A stretch of 64,000 nt of DNA from Pseudomonas sp. Irchel s3b2 (GTDB taxonomy: Bacteria > Pseudomonadota > Gammaproteobacteria > Pseudomonadales > Pseudomonadaceae). Position numbers and translations under genes: made by a program. The stretch spans positions 342,446 to 406,445 of the forward strand of contig NZ_FYEB01000005.1 in NCBI RefSeq assembly GCF_900187445.1. The letters are read 5' to 3'. Shown here in pieces: positions 17,333 to 26,530 of this stretch; the stretch's first letter is position 1; each line of letters starts with the position of its first letter. The notes beneath the pieces were generated by a model. The model ran no database searches. It was not told the DNA's origin and saw nothing but the letters and a program-made list of their open reading frames with translations.

Positions 17333-18727
17333 ATGTCCAATCCTCTACACACGCAAAGCGCAACCACCCCCTCGGGACTCAAACGCGTAGTGGCCGCCGC
17401 CATGGCCGGCACCGTCGCCGAGTGGTATGAATTCTTTCTCTACGGCACCGCCTCGGCACTGGTCTTCGGCCAGTTGTTCTTCCGCCAGACCGACAGCCCC
17501 ATCGACGGCATCATCGCCGCCTTCGCCCTGTACGCGGTCGGCTTTCTCGCTCGTCCATTGGGCGGTCTGGTGTTCGGTCACTACGGTGACAAATTCGGCC
17601 GCAAACGCCTGCTGCAACTGAGCCTGGTGGTGGTCGGCATCACCACTTTTCTGATGGGATGCCTGCCCGGCTTCGACAGCATCGGCTATGCCGCGCCAGT
17701 GCTATTGGTGTTGTTGCGGCTGATCCAGGGCTTTGCCTTTGGTGGCGAATGGGGCGGCGCGATTCTGCTGGTGTCCGAACACTGCCCCGACAACCGTCGC
17801 GGCTTCTGGGCCAGTTGGCCGCAAGCCGGTGTGCCGGCCGGCAACCTGGTGGCCACGGTCGCGCTGTTGCTGTTGTCGTCGAACCTGCCGGAGGAACAAT
17901 TCCTCGCCTGGGGCTGGCGCGTGGCGTTCTGGTTCTCGGCGGTGGTGGTGCTGATCGGCTATTGGATTCGCACCAGCGTCGATGACGCGCCGATCTTCAA
18001 ACAAGCCCAGGCCCGTCAAGCGCAGACCAAGCAGCAACAGCTGGGCGTGGTCGAAGTGCTGCGTCATCACTGGCGCGCTGTGCTGGTGGGGATCGGCGCA
18101 CGCTTTGCCGAGAACATTCTCTATTACACCGTGGTCACCTTTTCGATCACCTACCTGAAACTGGTGGTGCACAAGGACACCTCGGAAATTCTGCTGCTGA
18201 TGTTCGGCGCGCACTTGGTGCACTTCTTCCTGATTCCGTTGATGGGCTATCTGTCGGATATCGTCGGGCGCAAACCGATCTACCTGACCGGCGCGGTGCT
18301 CACTGCGTTCTGGGGCTTTATCGGTTTCCCGATGATGGACACCGGCAACAACTGGCTGATCATGGCGGCGATCATTCTGGGCCTGGGCATCGAGTCGATG
18401 ACCTATGCGCCCTACTCGGCGCTGATGGCCGAAATGTTCCCGACCCATGTGCGCTACACCGCACTTTCACTGTGCTACCAGGTAGCGCCGATTTTCGCCG
18501 GTTCCCTGGCTCCGCTAATCGCCATCACCTTGCTCAACAAATATCACAGCTCGACACCCATCGCCTGGTATCTGGTTGGCGCCGCGTTGATTTCCATCGT
18601 GGCCGTCGGCCTGACCCGGGAAACCCGTGGCAAGTCGTTGCATCAGGTGGATGCCGAATCTGCCGCGCGTATTGCTGCCCTCGATAGCGCCGCGCCGGCC
18701 ACACGCCGGGGTGATTCATTGGCCTGA
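17333..18727 (+). CDS. MFS transporter, metabolite:H+ symporter (MHS) family
   Basis: A 464-residue, 12-helix proton symporter of the ProP/KgtP/ShiA type. Family motifs are [17 protein letters not shown] in helix 1, [18 protein letters not shown] in the first cytoplasmic loop and [15 protein letters not shown] in helix 4. It lies between the deaminase and the semialdehyde dehydrogenase, so the likely cargo is hydroxyproline or a related acid, giving the locus a second uptake route beside the ABC importer. The 15 C-terminal residues are polar. Cargo is inferred from neighbours only. Confidence 0.9.
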   Translation: MSNPLHTQSATTPSGLKRVVAAAMAGTVAEWYEFFLYGTASALVFGQLFFRQTDSPIDGIIAAFALYAVGFLARPLGGLVFGHYGDKFGRKRLLQLSLVVVGITTFLMGCLPGFDSIGYAAPVLLVLLRLIQGFAFGGEWGGAILLVSEHCPDNRRGFWASWPQAGVPAGNLVATVALLLLSSNLPEEQFLAWGWRVAFWFSAVVVLIGYWIRTSVDDAPIFKQAQARQAQTKQQQLGVVEVLRHHWRAVLVGIGARFAENILYYTVVTFSITYLKLVVHKDTSEILLLMFGAHLVHFFLIPLMGYLSDIVGRKPIYLTGAVLTAFWGFIGFPMMDTGNNWLIMAAIILGLGIESMTYAPYSALMAEMFPTHVRYTALSLCYQVAPIFAGSLAPLIAITLLNKYHSSTPIAWYLVGAALISIVAVGLTRETRGKSLHQVDAESAARIAALDSAAPATRRGDSLA

Positions 18728-18737
18728 GCTCAATACC

Positions 18738-18844
18738 TGTAGGAGCGAGCGGTGCGGCGATCCGACTTGCCCGCGAAGGCGCCATCACATTCAACATCGA
18801 TGTCGACTGACACACCGCCTTCGCGGGCAAGCCTCGCTCCTACA
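18738..18844. repeat. REPIN with a variant left arm
   Basis: The right arm (CGCCTTCGCGGGCAAGCCTC...) is standard, while the left arm carries about 16 extra bases (GGTGCGGCGATCCGA) between GGAGCGAGC and CTTGCCCGCG, a recognisable sub-variant. It lies between the transporter and dehydrogenase genes. Confidence 0.8.
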
Positions 18845-18876
18845 AGGACCTCACTTTTTTTTGACAGGAGTTTTCC

Positions 18877-20457
18877 ATGCCCGAGATCATCGGCCACAAC
18901 TACATCGGCGGTGCTCGCAGCGCCGTTGGCAGCATCACCCTGCACAGCCACGACGCCAGTACCGGCGAAGCACTGCCCTTCTCTTTCATGCAAGCCACCG
19001 CTGAAGAAGTGGACGCCGCCGCTCAGGCCGCTGCTGCCGCTTACCCGGCCTTTCGCAACTTGCCGGCAACTCGCCGTGCAGAATTTCTTGAAGCCATTGC
19101 TGCGCAACTGGATGCCCTGGATGACGAATTCATCAACCGGGTCACCCGCGAAACCGCGCTGCCGACCGGACGCATTCAAGGCGAACGCAGCCGTACCAGC
19201 AACCAAATGCGTCTGTTCGCTCAGGTTCTACGCCGGGGCGATTTCTATGGTGCGCGCATCGACCGCGCCTTGCCCGAACGTCAGCCATTGCCACGGGTCG
19301 ACCTGCGCCAATACCGGATCGGCGTCGGTCCGGTGGCCGTGTTCGGCGCCAGTAATTTCCCGCTGGCCTTTTCCACTGCCGGCGGTGACACCGCTGCTGC
19401 CCTGGCCGCCGGTTGCCCGGTGGTATTCAAGGCCCACAGCGGACACATGGCGACCGCCGAACGCGTGGCCAATGCAATCATCCGCGCCGCCGAGCAAACC
19501 GACATGCCCAAAGGTGTGTTCAACATGATCTACGGCGCGGGTGTCGGTGAAGCGCTGCTCAAGCATCCGGCGATCCAGGCCGTCGGTTTCACCGGCTCGC
19601 TAAAAGGCGGTCGCGCCCTCTGTGACATGGCCGCCGCCCGGCCACAACCGATCCCGGTGTTCGCCGAAATGAGCAGCATCAACCCGGTGCTAATACTGCC
19701 TGAAGCCCTGCTTGTGCGTGGCGAGAAAATCGCTGGTGAACTGGTGGCGTCGGTGGTCCAGGGTTGCGGTCAGTTCTGTACCAATCCGGGATTGGTGATC
19801 GGTATGCGCTCACCCCAGTTCAGCACTTTCATCGCGCGGCTCAGTGCCTTGATGGCCGAACAACCGGCGCAAACCATGCTCAACGCCGGCACCCTCGGCA
19901 GCTATGAAAAAGGCGTGCAGGCCTTGCTCGACCATCCAGGAATAATCCGCCTGGCAGGCCACGATCAGCACGGTAATCAAGCGCGGCCGCAACTGTTCAA
20001 GGCCGATGTCAGTCTGTTGTTCAAGGGTGATCCGCTGTTGCAGGAAGAAGTGTTCGGCCCGACCACCCTCATCGTCGAAGTGGCCGATGAGGCCGAGTTG
20101 CGACAAGCACTGAACAGTTTGCACGGTCAACTCACCGCCACGTTGATTGGCGAAGCACAGGACCTGAAGGAACACGCCGATCTGCTGATACTGCTGGAAC
20201 AAAAGGTCGGCCGGGTGCTGTTCAACGGCTATCCCACCGGCGTCGAAGTGTGCGATGCCATGGTGCATGGCGGACCCTATCCGGCGACCTCCGACGCCCG
20301 TGGCACTTCGGTCGGCAGCCTGGCCATCGAACGCTTCCTGCGCCCGGTATGCTACCAAAACTGCCCGGACTCCTTGTTGCCCGACGCCCTGAAAAACGCC
20401 AACCCGCTGGGCATAGCGCGACTGGTTGATGGCAACATCCACCGCGAACCGGTTTAA
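18877..20457 (+). CDS. 2-oxoglutarate semialdehyde (2,5-dioxovalerate) dehydrogenase
   Basis: Oxidises 2-oxoglutarate semialdehyde to 2-oxoglutarate, the last step of 4-hydroxyproline breakdown. The 526-residue protein belongs to the aldehyde dehydrogenase superfamily: the catalytic cysteine is Cys301 in GCGQFCTNPG, the general base is Glu264 (VFAEMSS), and the cofactor region reads FGASNFPLAFST (157-168) and GFTGS (237-241). Length and motifs match the NADP-dependent KGSADH class found in hydroxyproline and glucarate loci. An AGGAG ribosome site precedes the ATG. Confidence 0.9.
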   Translation: MPEIIGHNYIGGARSAVGSITLHSHDASTGEALPFSFMQATAEEVDAAAQAAAAAYPAFRNLPATRRAEFLEAIAAQLDALDDEFINRVTRETALPTGRIQGERSRTSNQMRLFAQVLRRGDFYGARIDRALPERQPLPRVDLRQYRIGVGPVAVFGASNFPLAFSTAGGDTAAALAAGCPVVFKAHSGHMATAERVANAIIRAAEQTDMPKGVFNMIYGAGVGEALLKHPAIQAVGFTGSLKGGRALCDMAAARPQPIPVFAEMSSINPVLILPEALLVRGEKIAGELVASVVQGCGQFCTNPGLVIGMRSPQFSTFIARLSALMAEQPAQTMLNAGTLGSYEKGVQALLDHPGIIRLAGHDQHGNQARPQLFKADVSLLFKGDPLLQEEVFGPTTLIVEVADEAELRQALNSLHGQLTATLIGEAQDLKEHADLLILLEQKVGRVLFNGYPTGVEVCDAMVHGGPYPATSDARGTSVGSLAIERFLRPVCYQNCPDSLLPDALKNANPLGIARLVDGNIHREPV

Positions 20458-20470
20458 CAACACGATCTCC

Positions 20471-20562
20471 TGTAGGAGCGAGGCTTGCCCGCGAATGGGG
20501 CCTGACATTCAGCATTGATGTCGCCTGACACAACGCCTTCGCGGGCAAGCCTCGCTCCTACA
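20471..20562. repeat. REPIN between convergent genes
   Basis: TGTAGGAGCGAGGCTTGCCC and its inverse at the right end. It fills the space between the convergent dehydrogenase (plus) and reductase (minus) genes, and may serve as a two-way transcript end. Confidence 0.85.
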
Positions 20563-20577
20563 GGATTTTTATCGCAT

Positions 20578-21585
20578 TCAAGTCAGCAGTGCTTTCAGGT
20601 CGTTGTATAACGCCTCAGGAATCTGCACCCCCTCCACCAGACTGCGTGCCCGCGCCGCATAACGCCGTTGCGACGGCAAGCGGGCGCCCTGCCCTTCAAT
20701 GCCCTGAAACAACACCTCGGCCCGAGCCAAATGTTCCTCAGTGGCCGCCCCCAGAAAACGTCGCGGATCCAGCGCGATGATCAACTCGCCATGGTACGGC
20801 GACGACTTGCTGCCCGCGTCATAGGCCAGCGATTCGGCACTGGTCAAATCACCAATCAAAGGCCCGGCGATCAACTCCACCATCACTGCCAGCGCCGACC
20901 CTTTGTGCCCACCGAATGTCAGCATCGCGCCGCCGTCGAGCACCACATTGGCATCGGTGCTCGGCCGGCCTTCAGCGTCCACACCCCACCCCTCGGGAAT
21001 CGCCTTGCCGGCACGCCGATGCAACTCGATATCACCACGGGCAATCGCACTGGTGGCGAAGTCGAACACAAACGGATCCTGCCCCGCCCGCGGCCAGCCA
21101 AAGGCAATGGGATTGGTGCCGAACACCGGCACGCGTCCCCCGGCGGGTGCCACCCAGGCATGACTCGGATTACACGCCAGCGCCACCAACCCGGCCGCGG
21201 TCAACTGCTCGATCTCCACCCACAGCGCCGAGAAATGCACACAGCGATTGATCGCCAACGCCGCAATCCCGTTGGCCCGGGTTTTCTCCGCCAGCAACCC
21301 AAGTCCCGCCTGAAACGCCAATTGCGAGAAACCACCACCGGCATCCACCCGCACGATCGACGGCGCCTGGTCGATCACCTGCGGTTCGGCATCGGCCGAC
21401 ACCTTGCCGGCCCGCAGGGAATTCACGCAGCCCAGAATCCGGTACAAACCGTGGGAGGCACAGCCATCGCGCTCGCCGGCGATCACCGTCGCCGCCACCG
21501 CTTGCGTGTGGGCCAGATTAAAACCGTTGCGCAACAGGATCGATTCGGCCAGCTCGCGGGCTTCGATCAAGGTAAGTCGGATCAT
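20578..21585 (-). CDS. lhpD: Ldh-family 1-pyrroline-2-carboxylate reductase
   Basis: A 335-residue NAD(P)H-dependent oxidoreductase of the malate/L-lactate dehydrogenase (YlbC/DpkA-like) family, not the Rossmann family. Features are VAATVIAGERDGCASHGLYRILG near residue 30, INRCVHFSALWVEIE, GTNPIAFGWPR and FVFDFATSAIARGDIE. Members reduce 1-pyrroline-2-carboxylate to L-proline, which is what the 3-hydroxyproline dehydratases in this locus would generate. I start at 21585 because AAGGAG then lies 7 bases upstream; the longer 21627 frame has no ribosome site. It is transcribed convergently to the dehydrogenase gene. Confidence 0.85.
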   Translation of the reverse strand: MIRLTLIEARELAESILLRNGFNLAHTQAVAATVIAGERDGCASHGLYRILGCVNSLRAGKVSADAEPQVIDQAPSIVRVDAGGGFSQLAFQAGLGLLAEKTRANGIAALAINRCVHFSALWVEIEQLTAAGLVALACNPSHAWVAPAGGRVPVFGTNPIAFGWPRAGQDPFVFDFATSAIARGDIELHRRAGKAIPEGWGVDAEGRPSTDANVVLDGGAMLTFGGHKGSALAVMVELIAGPLIGDLTSAESLAYDAGSKSSPYHGELIIALDPRRFLGAATEEHLARAEVLFQGIEGQGARLPSQRRYAARARSLVEGVQIPEALYNDLKALLT

Positions 21586-21771
21586 GGTCATCTCCTTGGA
21601 CAGACCGTCCAGACTGGACCAGTCCAAGGCTCACGGCTTGATCGCTTTAGGTCAGGTTGATGACGAATTCGGCATATCGTTGAAACGGTCGACGTTGTGT
21701 GGCCGCACCACTCGTCGGCAGGCGCAACGTGATCAATTGACATCGATGGGTGTCTGCGCAATTATTATTAC

Positions 21772-21800
21772 ATCGCATACGATACAAACGTATACGATAC
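21772..21800. promoter_or_regulatory. double ATACGAT operator before ohr
   Basis: ATCGCATACGAT (21772-21783) and CGTATACGATAC (21789-21800) are two near-palindromes 15 bases apart, 38 bases before the ohr start. A related ATCGCATACG lies before ohrR. They probably bind the MarR/OhrR protein. The core also resembles the GntR operators, so cross-recognition cannot be excluded. Confidence 0.6.
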
Positions 21801-21837
21801 ATAAGTCACATCTTTTGAAACGTTGAGGATCCACCCC

Positions 21838-22290
21838 ATGAGCAAGATCGAAAAAGTACTGGCCACCGGCAAAACTCACACCACCGTTAGCGCCGCTGGC
21901 AATACTTCGCGGGGCCATAACGGCAGCCTCGACATCCAGCTCTCGTCGCCTGGGAACGCGAAACTGGCGCACGAGTTCAAAGCCATTGCACCGCACCCAA
22001 CCGCAGAGCAGCTGTTCGCCGGTGCCTGGTCGGCCTGCTACACCGCCGCCGTCGGGCTGGTGGCCAATGAAATGAATGTGGTGCTGCCGTCTGATTTGTC
22101 AGTCGACATTGAAGTCGATCTGGGTCAGACCGGGCCGGCGTACTTCCTCCAAGCTCGATTGACGCTGCGCGTGCCGGGTCTGGCGCACGACATTGCAACA
22201 ACGCTGGCGCACACCGCAGATCAAATCTGCCCGTACTCGAAAGCGACGCGGGGTAACATCGACGTGGCCTTGAACGTCCTCACGGCTTGA
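21838..22290 (+). CDS. ohr: organic hydroperoxide resistance protein (Ohr/OsmC family)
   Basis: Thiol peroxidase that reduces organic hydroperoxides. The 150-residue protein carries the two redox cysteines of the family, Cys67 (AGAWSACYTAAV) and Cys131 (ADQICPYSKATRGN). The latter context is typical of Ohr rather than OsmC. The start at ATG 21838 gives MSKIEKVLATGKTHT; an upstream TTG is unlikely. The ohrR gene 190 bases downstream and the shared operator motif support peroxide-responsive control. Confidence 0.92.
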   Translation: MSKIEKVLATGKTHTTVSAAGNTSRGHNGSLDIQLSSPGNAKLAHEFKAIAPHPTAEQLFAGAWSACYTAAVGLVANEMNVVLPSDLSVDIEVDLGQTGPAYFLQARLTLRVPGLAHDIATTLAHTADQICPYSKATRGNIDVALNVLTA

Positions 22291-22321
22291 CGCACCGAGT
22301 CGCGTTGATACACCACATATG

Positions 22322-22346
22322 TCGCATGCGCTTTAAGCGCATGCGA
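22322..22346. repeat. perfect 12-base palindrome after ohr
   Basis: TCGCATGCGCTT, one base, then its exact inverse. It lies 31 bases after the ohr stop with no T-tract, so it looks more like a protein site or a stabilising hairpin than a terminator. Confidence 0.6.
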
Positions 22347-22356
22347 ATAAGAAACC

Positions 22357-22392
22357 AGCCAGGCCTATTTCCTCCAGGCCCGGCTGAACCCC
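22357..22392 (+). pseudogene. ohr gene relic
   Basis: In frame it reads AYFLQARLN, matching Ohr residues 101-109 (AYFLQARLT) just upstream. The DNA differences fall almost only at third codon positions, which suggests a decayed second ohr copy rather than chance. Confidence 0.4.
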
Positions 22393-22420
22393 AGTCGACA
22401 GTCAGAGCTGTTCCGATACA

Positions 22421-22437
22421 ATCGCATACGCGGTATA
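22421..22437. promoter_or_regulatory. ATCGCATACG operator before ohrR
   Basis: GATACAATCGCATACGCGGTA shares ATCGCATACG with the ohr promoter site. It lies about 45 bases before the ohrR start and would allow autoregulation. Confidence 0.5.
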
Positions 22438-22480
22438 TTTTGCCTTTACGAGCCTTCAACTTTGGCCAATGAGGAAGCAC

Positions 22481-22936
22481 ATGAAACCCACCGACAAGAT
22501 GGCTCCCGCCAAGCTCTCCGACTTTCTGTGTTTTGCGGTCTATTCCACGAACCTGGCCTTCGGCAAGGCCTACAAGCCGATACTCGAGCAGTTGGGGCTC
22601 ACCTATACGCAATTCATCACCATCGTTGCGCTATGGGAGGAAGACCATCAAACCGTGGGCAGCCTGGGCGAGAAGCTGTTTCTCGAATCGAACACGCTCA
22701 CACCGATCCTGAAGAAGCTGGAAGCGATGGGCTATCTACAGAGGCAGCGTGATCCCGAGGACGAGCGGCAGGTGCGGATCAGTCTGACGAAGAGTGGTCG
22801 ACAGCTGCGCGAAGGCCGTCCCGAAATGAGCCTCTCCGACGCAACTGGCCTGACACCGGACGAGTTCACGCAGATGCAGAATGCGATCGTGAAGCTGCGC
22901 AACAATCTCATCAAATCGACGAAAGCCGGGGAGTGA
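22481..22936 (+). CDS. ohrR: MarR family peroxide sensor OhrR
   Basis: A 151-residue winged-helix repressor. The N-terminal block LSDFLCFAVYSTNLAFGKAYKPILEQLGLTYTQ carries the peroxide-sensing cysteine Cys17 in the position typical of OhrR. The wing region reads LESNTLTPILKKLEAMGYLQRQRDPEDERQVRISLT. The start at 22481 is favoured by GAGGAAG six bases upstream; an ATG 12 bases earlier is possible. Oxidation of the cysteine would release it from the operators before ohr and its own gene. Confidence 0.9.
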   Translation: MKPTDKMAPAKLSDFLCFAVYSTNLAFGKAYKPILEQLGLTYTQFITIVALWEEDHQTVGSLGEKLFLESNTLTPILKKLEAMGYLQRQRDPEDERQVRISLTKSGRQLREGRPEMSLSDATGLTPDEFTQMQNAIVKLRNNLIKSTKAGE

Positions 22937-22980
22937 GTGACTACTGATCGTTTTTTTGATCAGGGTCTTTTTTGGGTATG

Positions 22981-23008
22981 AAAAAGCCCAACCTTTTCAG
23001 ACTGGGCT
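22981..23008 (-). terminator. rho-independent terminator (minus strand)
   Basis: AGCCCA and TGGGCT pair, followed on the minus strand by TTTTT. It may be the original terminator of the tRNA-Pro fragment next to it, and would now end the acyl-CoA ligase transcript. Confidence 0.7.
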
Positions 23009-23023
23009 AGTCATTGAATCATA

Positions 23024-23066
23024 GGATCGGGACGGCGTGATTCGAACACTCGCCCCTGGTACCCCA
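23024..23066 (-). tRNA. tRNA-Pro 3' fragment
   Basis: On the minus strand the sequence reads GGGGTACCAGGGG (3' side of an anticodon stem-loop of proline tRNA), then a T-arm with GTTCGAATC, then CGTCCCGATCC, which resembles an acceptor end. The 5' half is absent and the final CCA is degenerate, so this is not a working tRNA. Such 3' fragments are typical attachment-site scars left by integrative elements. Confidence 0.55.
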
Positions 23067-23075
23067 TCTTCTTTT

Positions 23076-24719
23076 TCACCCCAATTCGCTTTCCCGAATC
23101 AGCTTCTTATTTATCTTCCCGACGCTGGTTTTAGGAATCTCGGCGACGAACTTGAACTGCTTGGGGATCGCCCATTTGTTGAGGCGGCCACGCTCGACAA
23201 ATCCTTGCAGATGCACCTCCAGGATCTTGCGGTCGAGATACTGCCCAGGCTCGCACACCACCAGCGCCATCGGTCGTTCGCCCCATTGCTCATCGGCAAT
23301 GCCCACGACCGCGACCGACATCACCGCCGCGTGCTCGCTGATCAGGCTTTCCAGTTCCAGGGAGCTGATCCACTCTCCTCCGGTCTTGATGACATCCTTG
23401 ATTCGATCTTTGATTTCCACTCCTCCCAACGCGTCGATAGAGGCCAGATCGCCGGTGTGCATCCAGCCGTTGTGCCACAGCTCGGCACCCTTTTCGGGCT
23501 CCTTCAAATAACCTTGGGTCAGCCAGGGTGCGCGCACCACGATCTCGCCCAGAGACTCGCCGTCATGGGCAACGTCATTGCCACTGGCATCGATGATTTT
23601 CAGGTCGACCATCGGCACCGGCGTGCCCGTCTTGATGCGAGTGGGCAACTGGGCTTGCGTGGATTGTTCGAGGTCTTGATCACGCAGGTACGTCAGGCAC
23701 AGCAATGGGCAGGTTTCCGACATGCCGTAACCGCTGTGCACCTGAATACCTTTGGCGCTCGCTTCGCTGGCAATTCCCAGCGTCAGTGCGCTGCCACCCA
23801 AGAGCATTTTCCAGCCATCGAAACGGGTCTGTGCCGCTTCTTCGCAGTTCAGGATCATTTGCAGAATGGTCGGCACGCAATGGGAAAAAGTGACCTTCTC
23901 CTCACGATACAGCCTGACCAGGCTGTTGGGTTCGTAGCGGCCGGGGTACACCTGCTTGAGCCCCATCAGGGTGGCAACATAAGGCACACCCCAGGCATGC
24001 ACGTGAAACATCGGGGTGATGGGCATGTACACATCATCGGAACGCAGCAACGGCAGGCCTTGATAGACGCCCAAAGTGCCCACGGCATTCAAGGTGTGCA
24101 GGACCAATTGGCGGTGGGTGAAATACACGCCTTTAGGGTCGCCAGTGGTGCCCGTGGTGTAGAAAAGGGTTGCCACCGAGTTTTCATCGAAGTCGGGAAA
24201 ATTGTATTGGTCTGCGGCCTTGGACAATATGTTTTCATACTCCCCCAGCACCGGTAACGACGTATCGATTGCTGTGTCGTCCGTGAGCTGCAGGTAACCT
24301 TTGACGGTTTCAAGCCGGCCCTGAATCTGTTCAACCAGCGGCAGGAAATCATCATGCACCAGCACCAGGTCGTCCTCGGCGTGGTTCATGGTGAAGAGCA
24401 CCTGATCCGGCGAAAGACGAATGTTCACGGTATGCAGCACCGCGCCGATCATCGGTACGGCAAAGAAGCATTCCAGGTAGCGGTGGCTGTCCCAGTCGAG
24501 CAAGGCCACGGTATCCCCGGCCTTGACGCCGGCAGCGGTCAAGGCGTTGGCCAGCCTGCGGATCCGCTGGTTGAGGGTCTGGTAGCTGTAGCGCAGTTTG
24601 TCGGCGTAGACGATTTCCCGGCCCGGCTCGTAACGCACACCGGACAACAACAATTGCTTGATCAGCAAGGGATAGGCATAGGCGCCATCGGCGGGCGGAA
24701 TTATTTTTGTCGCCATCAT
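23076..24719 (-). CDS. medium/long-chain fatty-acid--CoA ligase (AlkK-like)
   Basis: A 547-residue AMP-forming acyl-CoA synthetase that would activate a carboxylic acid to its CoA thioester. The P-loop is LFYTTGTTGDPKGVYFTHR, followed by MFHVHAWGVPY, GYGMSETCP and the adenylation motif GWMHTGDLA, then KDVIKTGGEWISSLELE; the C-terminal Lys is in TSVGKINKK. The sequence is closest in style to AlkK-type ligases. It is the downstream gene of a minus-strand set with an acyl-CoA dehydrogenase 25 bases upstream. Substrate unknown, probably hydrophobic. Confidence 0.9.
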   Translation of the reverse strand: MMATKIIPPADGAYAYPLLIKQLLLSGVRYEPGREIVYADKLRYSYQTLNQRIRRLANALTAAGVKAGDTVALLDWDSHRYLECFFAVPMIGAVLHTVNIRLSPDQVLFTMNHAEDDLVLVHDDFLPLVEQIQGRLETVKGYLQLTDDTAIDTSLPVLGEYENILSKAADQYNFPDFDENSVATLFYTTGTTGDPKGVYFTHRQLVLHTLNAVGTLGVYQGLPLLRSDDVYMPITPMFHVHAWGVPYVATLMGLKQVYPGRYEPNSLVRLYREEKVTFSHCVPTILQMILNCEEAAQTRFDGWKMLLGGSALTLGIASEASAKGIQVHSGYGMSETCPLLCLTYLRDQDLEQSTQAQLPTRIKTGTPVPMVDLKIIDASGNDVAHDGESLGEIVVRAPWLTQGYLKEPEKGAELWHNGWMHTGDLASIDALGGVEIKDRIKDVIKTGGEWISSLELESLISEHAAVMSVAVVGIADEQWGERPMALVVCEPGQYLDRKILEVHLQGFVERGRLNKWAIPKQFKFVAEIPKTSVGKINKKLIRESELG

Positions 24720-24744
24720 GGTTGGGGGTTCCTTGTCCTTTCGA

Positions 24745-26523
<1,779 letters not shown>

Positions 26524-26530
26524 TGTTGGC

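Noticed and set aside
20668..21660. 330-codon plus-strand frame opposite the reductase gene
   Set aside because: Composition (Arg, His, Gln rich) and complete overlap with a conserved enzyme mark it as a shadow.
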